Assembly (NCBI GenBank): GCA_030998225.1
Contig: JAPYXD010000704.1
Location: forward strand, 10,416,001 to 10,480,000
Origin: Diplolepis rosae
Taxonomy: Eukaryota; Arthropoda; Insecta; Hymenoptera; Diplolepididae
Direction of reading: 5' to 3'
Length of the DNA: 64,000 bases
The notes below the pieces were generated by a model that ran no database searches, was not told the DNA's origin, and saw nothing but the letters and a program-made list of their open reading frames with translations. A program made the translations under genes and the position numbers. Positions 1-11,308 of the stretch are shown piece after piece; position 1 is the first letter of the stretch, and every line of letters begins with the position of its first letter.

Positions 1-411
1 TTACCGTTTTTAACGGCAACGGAGGGATATTCGCTTGGAAGGTTAAGTTTACTGTTTTCACAGTAAAAAATCTGTTTTCAAGATAGGAAATTTTTTCTGA
101 GTAAATTGACAGTATTTTTTCGTTACATGTACACCGAAAAAAAATCTCAGTAGGTTTGACTACTTTTTAACTTACTTTCCGTAGTTTGTAAAGGCCCCAA
201 AAGTGTCATTTTTGAAGTTAAGTGAACTGCAGGAACATAGGTAAATCAAATAAGAGCAGTAGTTGAATCGATGAATATTCTTAGTACATTTCCAAACTGT
301 ATATACTTTCAAGTAGACTCTAACTTACTATTTTTATATACACACCTACAAACACACATCCCCCTCTCTACACTACACAAACGCTCGTTTAGGTGGTATT
401 AAAAATTATCC
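1..411. other. AT-rich sequence without a recognisable gene
   Basis: No coding potential on either strand. A partial trace of the ACACTGAAAAAAA-type termini seen elsewhere occurs near 127-145, but no partner end is visible. Confidence 0.5.
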
Positions 412-510
412 TTAACGCTGCGGATTCGAACCCTCTCTACTTATAATTAAAGCATTACTAACCTAACGACTAAGCCTCTCGGCTGCGCTCGCTTGGAATA
501 CGAGAAAGAA
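412..510 (-). repeat. tRNA-like sequence, SINE head or tRNA pseudogene
   Basis: Read on the minus strand, a perfect B-box (GGTTCGAATCC, 422-432) is preceded at tRNA-like distance by an A-box-like string (AGGCTTAGTCGTTAGG, about 463-478). A 5-bp stem with a 7-nt loop sits between them where an anticodon arm would be. The residue before the anticodon is A instead of the invariant U, and the T stem is mispaired, so this is not a working tRNA. A tRNA-derived SINE is the likeliest source. Confidence 0.45.
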
Positions 511-1147
511 AATAGCGCTTATAACCTTCAACTACTGCAGGGCCGTGTAAGAAGTGTATAGGCCCCGTGTAATCGCGAATTTTTAGATTTTAGCCCAATT
601 TATGATTCTGATTAAAATGTTTAAGACTTTTAATTATTAAATCGATTTTCTATAAAATAAAATATTTTTGAAAGAAAGCGATCAAATTTTTGAATTACAG
701 AACATTACGTAATAAAAAGATTTATATACATTTTAGAATTATTAACTTGTATTATTGTATATTAGTGATATTTTATACAGGTTATGATTCCTTTAATCTT
801 TGTTTTCAAGAGTAAAATCAACGTATGTTCAGAATCTAAAAAATTTGAGTTTTTTTTAAAAATTAAATTATTAAATCGTTATTACCTCGACACAATAAGA
901 TACACACACATACACATACGTGCTCGCATATGATTATTATAATTACATGCGAATTCGAGTCAAAATTATCAAAAAGTTTTCTTAGATGTTCTTGATTCCT
1001 CTTAAGTATTGATCATATTCAAGACCGTGTTCAGAAAATCTCCATTTTTCTCAGATAAGATCAAATTTTAATGGGAATAAAGATTAAAAGTTATGTTGTA
1101 TCTAATGGACCTAACCTTAACCACAAATATTACAAGTAGGGATTCTC
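511..1147. other. AT-rich sequence, nothing recognised
   Basis: Homopolymer-rich, many stops in all frames, no inverted ends found. Confidence 0.5.
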
Positions 1148-1330
1148 TAGTCGGGGCCCCGCTAGATACAAATAGATTTTCCATACTTGAGCGAAACAAG
1201 GAATTCCTCACTGGAACCTGACAGGGCCCCTATCAGTTTTTTCTGGACTAGAAATACTAATCGGGTGCTAACAGGGCCCCCACTAGTTTTTTCTAGAAGA
1301 GGAAATTTTAGTCCGGGCCCCACTAGAACC
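1148..1330. repeat. Degenerate tandem array with GGGCCCC cores
   Basis: Four blocks contain GGGCCCC spaced about 50-65 bp, followed in two of them by ACTAGTTTTTTCTAGA or its variant TCAGTTTTTTCTGGA. Local GC is far above the flanks. The 91-aa open frame crossing it is a by-product of the repeat. Confidence 0.6.
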
Positions 1331-1638
1331 CAACTTGAAATAAGGAAAGATAGGGCAATTTCTACACGGGAGCACACTCAGGAAAAAGATTGGATTGAAT
1401 TAAAGACAATTATTTATTTTAAAGACTTTCTTCGATTTAAAAAAATTATTCATTCGAATTAAATAAATTTTTTAAATTCAAACAATGTATATCTTTGAAC
1501 CAAATTAAAATTTGTTCAAATCAAATGAATTTCTGTCTTAAATCAAACAATGTATATCTTTGACCATATATTAATGCATTTATTTCTTTGTTTTGAAGAA
1601 AAATTTATTTGGTTTAAACAAATATTTATTTTGTTCAA

Positions 1639-1771
1639 TAGTATATTACATTACAAGGGGCGAAAGAGAGCGATTGCATGAGTGTGAAGTTTGCTGCCCG
1701 AGTGAAACGAGGGCTGCAATCACACGAAATGCTTTCGCTGTGTTTTGTTTCGAGTAATGTATACTATTTTT
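1639..1771. repeat. Palindromic element with ATAGTATATTAC ends
   Basis: Starts ATAGTATATTACATTAC and ends in the inverted GTAATGTATACTAT, with a GC-richer core. Related ends recur at about 7515, 22983, 27626/27735 and 38822, indicating a small inverted-repeat family. Confidence 0.55.
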
Positions 1772-1884
1772 CATAGCAACTCTTTTGAGAATCTGATTGG
1801 CTGTAACTGTGGAGCGGGTTGAAACAGCGACTTTCAACCCGCTCTACAGGTACCGAAAATCCGATTTTCAAAGGAGGCGCTATG
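1772..1884. mobile_element. Short MITE with CATAGC...GCTATG ends, copy 1
   Basis: Termini are CATAGCAACTCTTTTGA and the inverted TCAAAGGAGGCGCTATG. A GAGCGGGTTGAAA / TTTCAACCCGCTC palindrome fills the centre. A longer relative lies at 38835-38994. Too short to encode anything; superfamily not assigned. Confidence 0.65.
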
Positions 1885-2263
1885 AAAAGATACTTTTTTT
1901 GAATAAAAAAAAGACTTTCAAACAGATTGTTTTCTTTCATTCAATGTTGCATAGTTCACAGAGAAACATTTTATTATAAATACAATTATAAATTGCTTAC
2001 CTACAACCGAATGGCTGAATCTGCCGAACTAATTCTATCAATGAATAAATGTAAATAGCTTGCTTAAAATAACGTCAAAGTTTAGAAATTTTAATATGAT
2101 GAAAAATTAATTACTATGACTGAATATACATATTTTACAGATTTTCAAATATTATTCAATGCTCTTACCGTGTAATTACGAAAATGGGACATACGCTAAT
2201 TAAGCGCTTTCAATTTATCAATAGAGTCGTTCTTTTAAAGTAAGATAAGGAAAAATTTAACAT

Positions 2264-2606
2264 TTAGGCCATCTACGACTTATCCGATCCCTACCTTACT
2301 AACACTTTTTTTTCGCCCTTCGCATTTCCACATTAATTTGAGATATCTAGTTAAAACTTTGAGTAATTAAGTAAAAAACAGTAAAGAACGTTTATCTGGT
2401 CCAAAATTTTTATAATTATAAAATAAAAATTTTCTGGAAATTGTTATTTTCATAATTATGAATATTTAGGAGCAGGTAAACGTTCCTTAGTGCTTTTAAC
2501 TTAATTACTCAAAGCTTTAACTTGATATCTCAATTAATGTGGAAATAAGAAGGGCGTAAAAAAGTGTCGGTAAGGTAGGGAATCGGATAAGTCATACATG
2601 ACCTTA
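2264..2606. mobile_element. Palindromic MITE, GACTTATCCGATCCC family, copy 1
   Basis: The left arm begins GGCCATCTACGACTTATC and the right arm ends with the inverted GATAAGTCATACATGACC. The arms remain complementary through CCTACCTTAC, the CGCCCTTC block and TCCACATTAA, about 150 bp each. More copies lie at 11148-11308 and 11303-11626. Confidence 0.7.
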
Positions 2607-3872
2607 GAGTTGAACGAGAGAAATCTATTTAAATGATAAAAATCACATTATGTGATACAAGAAGGACCGCTAATAACAAGTTTACTCTTCTCATCTTTAT
2701 TTTACAGATCGACATTCATATCCGTTTTCTTTACTGAATCCTACGCCAATTCGTTCCTTGTCAGAAGTTCGACGATTACATAGATCATCAGATGACAGTG
2801 TTCAGCTTATGTCGTCCGAATGAATTTTTTTGCGACCACCATTATTTGGTGGATTGAATCAGTTGACATGAAGAGAACCAACGAATAACCACTTCGTGAT
2901 GAGGTTGTCTAACATATTGCCTTTGGTATCAAAGACAAAGAATTTAGAGATGTTTCTTCCAAAGAAAGGAAAATATAAAACTCCTTTACACTCATAGAAA
3001 AAATCTTTCGATCGCCTTGTAAATCAAATTTGGATTACATTTCATGCGTCATGAAAAAGTGTTAGACTTGGTAATATACGAGTACATTCTTTATCATCAA
3101 AAAGAGCTTATACGCTAGTAAATGCCTTACTGATTGTAAATTTTAAAATTTGAATTTGCTGTAAACGATAAACGTTCTACATCACAATTTGAAGATGATG
3201 ATGACGAAGAAACATTTAACTTCATGATCTGAAGTTAAGAGAAACCGTTGATGTTTAATATTTGCATTAAACTCTTAGCAACCATACAAAAACAATGACA
3301 TAACAGAAAATGCCATCCGTATTAAAATATTTAATGCACAAAGAAAGAAGCTATAATTTTCAAGATTGAAAATAAGATATTTTACTTCTTATTATTTTTT
3401 AACAACAGTCAATCAGAATGTGGAAGTTGAACTGAATTTTTTGAAATGCAGATTGTAACTGGAATTCCAGAATTTGCTATCTACGACTTATTAGAACTAC
3501 GTGTGTGCCTCATTTTTCGCCAAACAATATCTTATAACATCAAACTACACTGTTGAACATTACGGAAATTATCTATTATTAACCAATACGACGGCACATT
3601 TGATGATAAAGCTGAACATGAAAATCAAACTAGATAATATTTAATAAGATTGAGGGCTCGAATCTATGAATATAGAAAAGTATTTAGTGGACATTTTTCG
3701 TTGCAGAAAAAAATTCTCAAATTTTAATTTTAATTTTCAACAGTGTAGTTTTGCATGTTCTGTAAATTTTTGTAGCACTCTTGGACAGCAGATTTGACTG
3801 TCTGCTGAATTAGCAAGGCCTACTTTGATAAATAATGAATACCTTTTCTATTTTGCATAGAGCGAAATTCTT
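2607..3872. other. AT-rich stretch with possible decayed coding fragment
   Basis: One 40-codon open run follows a TTTTACAG acceptor-like site at about 2700-2820, then stops accumulate. No family could be recognised. The remainder is AT-rich filler. Confidence 0.35.
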
Positions 3873-4094
3873 ACACTGAAAAAAAATTTCGGTCAAGAGC
3901 AACTGTAAAGAAAGAGTATTCCTAACTATAAAATACAGTTTGGTACATTACAGTTATCACTACAGTATAGTACAGTTATAGAGATTAAATAATACCGTTC
4001 TTGCAACTATAAATCGTAATTGCAGCATCTTGGAAATAGTATCGTTCTGTCAACTATAAATTGCAGTGCCAAAACGAACTGTAAAATACAGTTG

Positions 4095-4186
4095 GACGTC
4101 TGCAACTGCTTTCGCAGTTACAGTAACTATAAAATAGTTGGACGCCTGCAACTGCTTTCGCAGTTACAGTAACTATAAAATAGTTG
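4095..4186. repeat. 46-bp tandem duplication
   Basis: Two 46-bp units (4095-4140 and 4141-4186) differ at one position (GACGTC versus GACGCC). Each contains the palindrome CTGCAACTGCTTTCGCAG and sits inside the ACACTGAAAAAAA element. Confidence 0.85.
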
Positions 4187-4240
4187 GACCAACTGCAAAA
4201 TACAGTACATCTAACTGCAAGCCAAACAACTGTCTAAATA

Positions 4241-5587
4241 CGAGGTCTGTTAAAAAAATAAGGTGAATTTTCATTTTCTTCGAAAAATATTAATTTATTC
4301 ATGAATTTCTATGTTGTCCCCTTCAAAGTAATCCCCCTCAGATATAATAAACTTTTGCCAGGGTTTTTTCCAATCCTCGAAGCACTTCTGATATTCACTT
4401 TTTGGTATGTCCTTAAGCAAAAGCTATGCATTGTTTTTCCACGATTCCGGGCGTTTCTTTCGTATTGCTCCACGCAAACAGCGCATAACTTCAAGGTTAT
4501 TACCTTATCAGTGCTGCCAGGTCATGGATGGAATTCACCCCCTCTATTTTGACATTTAATTGAAAAAAAGCAATTTTTCAAGCATAATTTGGGCAAACTT
4601 TCAAATATAATTAAAGAACAACTTGAAAAAGTAATATACTTCAAAAATTTCCCCAAATTATATTTGAAAATTTTTTTTTTTTTGCAATAAACTGGTAGAG
4701 TGGAGAGGGTAAATTCCATCCACGATCTGGGAGCACTGCTCCTTATTAACCGTACGACCTTGTGGTAAGGACTCCTGATGCACTACGCTATGATATTCAA
4801 AGAAAACAGTGAGCAAAACCTTGACATTTGACCGACCTCGACGTGCTTTTTTCGGTCTTGGTGATTCAGTGTGCTTCCATTGGGACGATTCTGGTTTGGT
4901 TTCGACGTCATAACCATATACCCATGATCCGTCACCAGTTATGACCCGTTTAAGCAAATCTGGATCGTCGTTGACATCATTCAACATTTCCTGAGCGATG
5001 GTCATGCGACGGGTTTTTTGGTCAAAATTCAGCAATTTTGGAACAAACTTCGCTGACAACACGCTTCAGACACAAAATATCCGAAAAATTACATGGCATG
5101 AGCCAACCGATATGTCGACATCCTCGGCAACTTCTCTAATAGTGATTCGACGATTCTCCATAACAATTTTCATCACTGCTTCAGTGTTTTCATTGGTTGC
5201 TGACGTGCTGGGCCGTCCAGGGCGATCGTCATCATTCACCTCTTCTCGACCTTCTGTGAAGAGCTCGTACCACTTGTAAACACTTTTTTGACTTACAGTA
5301 CACTCACCGTATGCCACTTTCAACATTTTAAGTGTTTTTGAGCACTTAATTCCAGTTTTTACACAAAATTTGATGCATATTCTTTGATCCATTTTTTTCG
5401 ACAGCAGAAAATCGCCAACACACGCAAAACACTTCTAACCTTTATGCCTCTCACAAAAAAACAAAAAATGCTATATTTCTGAAACTGTCAACATACATTC
5501 GGGACAAGTGTGCCAACATAGGAAAAAAATCGAATGTACATAGCCCGCCAAATTTGAAAATTCACCTTATTTTTTTAACAGACCTCG
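4241..5587 (-). mobile_element. mariner (DD34D type), damaged
   Basis: A 1347-bp element flanked by TA on both sides, with inverted ends CGAGGTCTGTTAAAAAAATA. The minus strand encodes transposase pieces: an N-terminal helix-turn-helix part from 5392 (PGRP motif), then from 5062, in another frame, the first catalytic region ITGDGSWVYGYD. The segment with the second and third aspartates is gone: sequence jumps from about SWKNN to the C-terminal YQKCFEDW block, which ends in EGDYFEG. A separate ~200-bp insert interrupts the frame at 4525-4722. Frameshift, deletion and insertion make it non-autonomous. Confidence 0.9.
4525..4722. mobile_element. ~200-bp MITE inserted in the mariner transposase
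   Basis: Inverted ends TGGATGGAATTCACCC and the inverted GGTAAATTCCATCCA, with AT-rich complementary arms. It interrupts the transposase between the first-aspartate region and the C-terminal region, so it is the youngest of three nested layers here. Confidence 0.7.
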
Positions 5588-5624
5588 TATAGTTGACACA
5601 ATTATATCCGATTTTTTTCAGTGT

Positions 5625-7165
5625 AACAAAAAGGAGACTTGAGCGATGTGTGTGTGATGTTTATATAGTTGTACACTCTGTTAAATAAAATGTGTGCTCT
5701 GTATATTTTCGAATAGCGAATTAATAGACTTATTGATTATAATCAGGTGTATTTACCTAATTAGCGCCAGGCTGCACCGTGGTTTCCGAAAAGCTAAATA
5801 CTTGTCGGAGAATATTTTTCTAAAAAAATACTCAAACTTGTTAATGCTTGATTGTGGAAATTGTTTGGAAAGTTATAGTAAATGCTAGATGTAAAATTGA
5901 GCGAATCGCACAAAAAATGATCACGATTCAGTCGATAGTAATATATTGATAATGAACGGGTGTATAATGATAAAAGTTGTGCTTAAACAAGGCTAAAGTA
6001 GAAACGCTAAATAGAATATTTGTAAAGTAATATTTGAAAATAAAAACATATTTAACGAAAATCAATCAATTAGTTCATGTTATATTGCAATATCTACATT
6101 AGCTTTGCTTTATCATAACTAAATTAATGGTTCATCGCAACACAAGATTCTTATAAAAAACATTTCTTTATAGAAATATCTGATATGAAGTTAAAACTTC
6201 GTGATTAATTTTCTTGTTTCGCAATCACAATGAATGTTTGCATAAAATCATAAAAATAAAATATGCAGTTGAATATGATAATTCGATGAATTTAGTTATT
6301 GAAAAATGAAGAAATAAATTGTACGCAAAAATGCGAATACGTGATATATATATGTAAATAGAGAAATATATATGTATACAGTTATACATATACTGAAATC
6401 GTGTGAGATTTTTAAGACTCATAAATTGAAATGAAGAAATTTGTAGAGTAGAAAAGACTTATTAATCTAGTCAAACTAACTATTAAGATAAGTCAATATG
6501 CAAGTTCCATTCTTTCATTATCATCGGTTAAACTGCGAGAAAAAGATCGCGGAGATAAAATAAAAAGAAAAAATTTGTTACACTTACTAGATATACATGT
6601 AATATTTATATTTATAAAATAATTCAAATGTGGATTTTACAGAGCCGCATCAACACACCTAGAATTCGACATTTCCTGTTTGTTTGACTTAAATTCATGT
6701 AAGCGAATTACATTCTACTTAATTTTTATATTTGCTAATCATCGTATAACCTGAATTTTCTGCTTCCAAGTAGCCATTTGCCCGAATTTTTACTTTTCCG
6801 AATCATCATTCCTCATAATTTTCATATTTTTTAAGCACTATTTTACCTAATTTCGACATTTGGCCTGAAACACATCCGGCAGAAAATATTCAATTGTCAG
6901 AAATCTCATTCAACTAAAAAATTATTTTCTTACTACCCTAATCGAAAGTACGTGGTTTCGGCACCAAATTCACGGCAGAAAGTCTAACTTTCATGCATTG
7001 GTCAAGCTATATGCGCGCCCTCTATAATAGCGGGAGTAAAAACGTCGATAACCTCAAGCGTCAAAATTTGTCCGCTCTCTGCTGATGTTTATTAGTGGCA
7101 ATGAGTGGATATTATTTAGAATGTAATAGTAATGACTGAAGTGTAACAAAAATAAAAATAAAAAA
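5625..7165. other. AT-rich intergenic sequence
   Basis: No supported gene. The short open frames at 5694-5888 and 6225-6422 have AT-driven composition and no recognisable motif. Confidence 0.5.
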
Positions 7166-7351
7166 ATGAATGACATATCATCTGATGAATCGACAGATGA
7201 AGAAGAAATTAATAAAAACTTTGAAACTGAAGCTCAATTAATAGTAGAAACTGACACCTTACCCAAAAAGTCCGTTGACAGATGCATGCTAGTCTATGAT
7301 AATTACCAAAGATGGAAACAAGGAAATAGAAATCTAAACCTTAATTTATAG
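7166..7351 (+). pseudogene. N-terminal fragment resembling tyrosine-recombinase-like (Crypton-type) proteins
   Basis: A 61-codon open frame begins with an acidic segment (SSDESTDEEE) and continues ETDTLPKKSVDRCMLVYDNY followed by QRWK. From family knowledge, the TLPKKS.DRY..VY..F..WK pattern opens the DNA-binding half of many tyrosine-recombinase-like proteins of Crypton-derived elements. The frame then stops, and a poly-C hairpin follows at once; no catalytic domain was found. It may be a first exon or a truncated copy. Assignment rests on one motif. Confidence 0.4.
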
Positions 7352-7359
7352 ATGTATTT

Positions 7360-7430
7360 GATGCCTGCCCCCCCCCCCCCCGACCAGCAGCACTCGCTCC
7401 GCTCGTGCCGCAAATGTCGGGGCAGGCATC
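7360..7430. repeat. Hairpin with a 14-nt poly-C run
   Basis: GATGCCTGCCCC (from 7360) pairs with GGGGCAGGCATC ending at 7430. The loop holds 14 consecutive C (7368-7381) and a small CGCTCCGCTCG palindrome. A run of this kind is also a likely assembly-error site. Confidence 0.75.
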
Positions 7431-9331
7431 AATATATTCCAATGGACACATGCAATTATTTTCGTACTTTCGACCGGGTAGCAAGAAAAATGGTATACAC
7501 AATGTTATGTAATATACTATTTTCCAAAAAACTACTGGATTGTTACTAGAATATAAATCCACTCTTACAATAATACAAGATGGGCTGCATCTTGGAAAAA
7601 ATTTTAGCGATAGATCTATACCCGATTATTTTTTAAGATGCAGCCAATCTTGAAATCTGATGGTTCTTCGGGAGAATTAAATTTCTGGCAAATCTCAAAA
7701 TTTGGGACAAATGATCACTTAGAAGAATGGAAATAAGGCATTGGTAGAACGTTGATTCGTAAATATAAAAATGGTGCCAAATGATGATTCAAAAAAATGA
7801 AAACTCGCATAAATGATTATTCGAAAACATCTAAATGAGTTTAAGTGAAATTGGGATGTATAAAAATTAGGCGAAATGGTAATTGGATGACATAAATGTT
7901 GGTAAAATAAATTTAAGAAAAGGTAGAATTTGGGAAATAATATCGCGCCTAAATTTTACAGTAGAGAGAAGAGAAATGGTGACAATGATCCACAGTTAAA
8001 TGAAAATGATTGCCAAATTCACATACATTTTACCAAGAACAAAAATTATATACAAATATTTAAAATTTAATTAGGTTTGAACAATTTTTCAAAACCAGCT
8101 GCAAACATATTAATTAAATTTCGACATTAAACGAAACGTTATGAAATTATTATTGATTATTTACGATGAAAAACGTTATTGAAGAAAGGTTAATGATCGA
8201 AATATACTTTATAAAGTTAGATTATATTTTTTAGTTCGAATAATAGACTAGAATGTCTATAATGTCTATAAAAAGAATTTGTTGCACCTGAAGCACATTT
8301 TTGTATCTACACACAAAAAGATTATATTAGTGTGGGATTTCAGTGAAATTACTATTGAAATTCCGTGTTGACAATTTGAACCCAAAAACCTATTGAAATA
8401 AAAGAAGAAATAATTTAACTTTTTGACAAAAACCAACTTTTTTTTGGGAGTTTATTTGTCCACGTATATCATACAATTTTATATGTATATAAAATTTCGA
8501 AGCGAATTTTTGTCATCTTGCTGTAATAATAAATAGTATGGCCTACGAATGTAATAAAAATTAAAAACATTTTTCTGCACGTGGCCAAGCAGAGAAGCAC
8601 AAATTAGAGGCAAATCAATAGCATAAAAATGCTCGTAACATACAGGGTGCTTCACTAATATTTACAACAATGGGGAGGACTTTTATGCAGAACATTGAAG
8701 ATAGTTAGTATTAATTTATACATATTTAGCATAATTATATACTTACATCCGTGCTACACTAAACCGTCTACATGTAACTCTAATTAGATAATATTATGAA
8801 ATAATGAGATTTACGTCTTACGTTCGTTCGAGTTTACGCTCGTTAATTAGATATTTATGTATGTTGTTTTGCATTTTTTAAAATGAAATATATTTGCGTT
8901 ACTGTAAAAGCATTTTTATTTTTCCTCACTATCAACTTCCCCAGATAATAAATTAAATGTACCATATATGGGAAAATAATTGCTTAATTATTCATTAAAT
9001 TAGATCACACATAAATAATAATTTTAATTCTCCAAACGGTTAATATTGAATACGATTAATAAATATGAGATAACTAAGAGCGTGACATTATATTCTGTTT
9101 AAAATGACCAAAAAATCGCGTGGCGTAATATGTGCACGTCCCCATATCGGCAAAGATGAAAGGTGTGCATAAAAATAATATATGTATATTAAGAAAATTA
9201 TAATATGCTATTTGAAAGATAAAAATTAAGTTCCGATTCACAGTATTCACTATATGTTCTACAGTTTTAATCAAGTTTTCTAATCTTTATTATAAGGTGT
9301 ATGATGATTTGTCTCATATATTTGATCTATA
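7431..9331. other. AT-rich sequence with a small hairpin
   Basis: A stem GGGCTGCATCTT / AAGATGCAGCC encloses about 50 nt at 7577-7645. An ATAGTATATTAC-type end occurs near 7515. Otherwise nothing was recognised. The portion from about 9150 belongs to the duplicated segment described separately. Confidence 0.45.
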
Positions 9332-10581
9332 ACTTAATTCGTGCGGTTTTTTTTTCAAAATTTGAACGTTTATTTAAGAAAAACATATACAATAGTATCA
9401 TTCAAAATATTGCCCATCTGAAGCTATGACTTTTTCCCATCTTTCTGGCAATTTGTGGATTCCATTCCAAAAGAACTGCGCCGGCTTGGCGGCCAAGAAT
9501 GAATCAAGCCAATTTTTGATACCCTGTTCTGATGTGAACCGTATTCCAGTGAGGGCGTTCTGCATCGACCGAAACAAATGGTAGTCAGAAGGGGCAACGT
9601 CTGGGCTATAAGGCAGGTGGGGTAAAACTTCCCATCCACTGTTTTCCAAATATTTCTTAACCGAAATAGCAACATGGGGCCGAGCGTTGTCATGATGGAA
9701 AATTATTGCCTCGTGTCTGGTCGCATATTCCGGGCGTTTTTCGGATATTGCTTTCTTCAAACGGATTAATTGTGTTCGGTAGCGTTCTCCATTGATGGTT
9801 TCACCCGGTTTTAGCAGCTCATAATACAGCACACCCTTCTGACCCCACCAAATACAGAGTATTGCCTTCGCGCCATGGATATTCGGCTTTGCCGTTGACT
9901 TGGCTGGTTGGCCGGGTTTCACATATAATTTTTTGCGCTTGGGGTTGTCGTAATGGATCCATTTTTCATCAGCAGTAACAATCCGATGCAAAAATGACTT
10001 CCAGCAGCATTTCGGACATGCAAAACCGCCTTTCAACGTCTCTCGGCTTAAGTGCATGTGGAACCCAATTTCCTTGCTTTTAAATGTATCCGGCTGCTTT
10101 TAAACGTTTTGAAATGGCTGCTTGAGTGACTCCCAAAAATTCTGCGAGCTCTTCTTGTGTTTGGCAACAATCTTCATCGAGTAATGCTTCCAGTTCTTCA
10201 TCTTCAAACTTTTTTGGCTGCCCAGGACGTTCTTCGTCTTCCAAGCCAAAATCACCACTTTTAAATCGTGCAAACCACTTTTGGCACGTTCGCTCAGCTA
10301 CAGCATGTTCACCATAAACTTCTAACAAAATACGATGACATTCGCTAGCAGTTTTCTTCATATTAAAGTAATGAAGAAGAACTCCCCGCAAAAACACTTT
10401 TTCAGGCACAAAGTTCGACATGTTTGAGTGAAAAAAATTATTGTTGTTTACGCTTCAAATGAATGACATATACTAAAAAAGGCGCACAATGACAGTAGCT
10501 TTCCAACGCATGTTCGGAATATTGGAACGATGGAATAATAATCAAGTTACGCCATCTCTTAGTAAACCGCACGAATTAAGT
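9332..10581 (-). mobile_element. mariner, mellifera-like DD34D, nearly full length
   Basis: 1250 bp, TA target duplication, inverted ends ACTTAATTCGTGCGGTTT. On the minus strand the N-terminal ORF (10421-10080) has the helix-turn-helix region (AERTCQKWFARFKSGDF) and the C-terminal ORF (10057-9398) has the three catalytic aspartates: DEKWIHYD, HHDNARPH and SPDVAPSDYHLF. I count 34 residues between the second and third. The halves are separated by one stop just before KQGNWVPH and a local frame change, and the rest reads through. This is among the least damaged transposases in the window and sits inside duplicated copy A. Confidence 0.92.
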
Positions 10582-10652
10582 TACAGATCCAATACATTAA
10601 TAATTTTCAATTCTCCTTGTAATAACAGGAAAAAATAAGTTCTTTGAAGTTT

Positions 10653-10790
10653 TTATTAATCTTGTGTACTTTTCTGTAAAACGTTCGAAAATAGTTGTCA
10701 AAATTTTTGATAGCAGTCTAATTTTTTACAGGCAGCAAAAGTTTTGACAACTATTTTCAAACTATTTACTGAAAAGTACACGGAATTAAT
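10653..10790. repeat. Foldback, ~60-bp arms
   Basis: ATTAATCTTGTGTACTTTTC at the left is complementary to GAAAAGTACACGGAATTAAT at the right, and the arms continue through the inverted AATAGTTGTCAAAA. Absent from the partner duplication. Confidence 0.7.
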
Positions 10791-10961
10791 AACAAAATCA
10801 AAAGAAAATCTAAACATTTTAGCTGTATCCAAAAATTGATGGCAGTTAAAGAAAATTTCAAAAATCTAATTTTTTCCGTGAATGCTTAAAAATTTTGAAG
10901 AAACTGTTTAAAATATAATACATAATATAATTTGGAGCTTTGGTCCTATTTTTTAAGTTAG

Positions 10962-11006
10962 TTTCTACAGTACTTTGTGCTTTATTTACTGTCGCAAAAT
11001 TTAAAG
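10962..11006 (+). CDS. Candidate signal-peptide exon, duplicate A
   Basis: Bounded by an AG acceptor (GTTAG) and a GTAATT donor. It reads STVLCALFTVAKFK and leaves one nucleotide of a split codon (phase 1). It is hydrophobic like a signal-peptide core. The diverged partner at 15878-15922 keeps the same reading, length and splice sites. The phase equals that needed by the first visible exon of the protease-homolog gene at 27839. No start codon is resolved, and the exon assignment is inference. Confidence 0.35.
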
Positions 11007-11147
11007 GTAATTATCTATTATCATACACTGAGAAAAATAATTTCTAGCTCACAATAAACTTTAACAAGTTCGAAATGAACCAGCTCCAGGTTCGAAATAA
11101 AAGAAATGAGTTCCATTTAAGTTTGGAACATTTTTTTGAAATTTTCT

Positions 11148-11308
11148 TCATCATAATTATGAATATTTAGAAGCAGATAAACGTTCCTTTGCGCTTTTTA
11201 AGCAATTACTCAAAGCTTTAACTCAATATCTCAAATAATGTGGAAATGCGAAGGGCGAAAAAAAAGTGTCGTCAAGATAGGGATCGGATAAGTAAGACAT
11301 GGTCTTAA
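11148..11308. mobile_element. GACTTATCCGATCCC-family MITE, half copy
   Basis: Contains only the right arm of the family (AAACGTTCCTTTGCGC through GATCGGATAAGTAAG), immediately followed by a fuller copy. Confidence 0.65.

Larger units (their letters stand above)
3873..5624. mobile_element. MITE with ACACTGAAAAAAA ends and reiterated AACTGTAAAATACAGTT core, split by a mariner
   Basis: The left end is ACACTGAAAAAAAATTTCGG and the right end is the inverted CCGATTTTTTTCAGTGT. Without the mariner at 4241-5587 the element is about 400 bp. Its interior carries many copies of AACTATAAAATACAGTT-like strings in both orientations. Host element and insert together form a nest. Confidence 0.65.
9150..11030. 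repeat. Diverged segmental duplication, copy A (partner 15403-15955)
   Basis: Two blocks match the partner region in the same order: 9150-9330 with 15403-15570 (AAAGGTGTGC..., TATATGTTCTACA...) and 10900-11025 with 15775-15945 (ACTTTGTGCTTTA...). Between the blocks copy A carries a mariner and a foldback, and copy B carries a different foldback, so those insertions postdate the duplication. Confidence 0.65.

Noticed and set aside
1187..1462. 91-codon open frame on plus, antisense frame on minus
   Set aside because: Created by the GGGCCCC array; no start context or domain.
4095..4186. CRISPR-like direct repeats
   Set aside because: Two adjacent 46-bp units without spacers in an animal genome; a simple tandem duplication.
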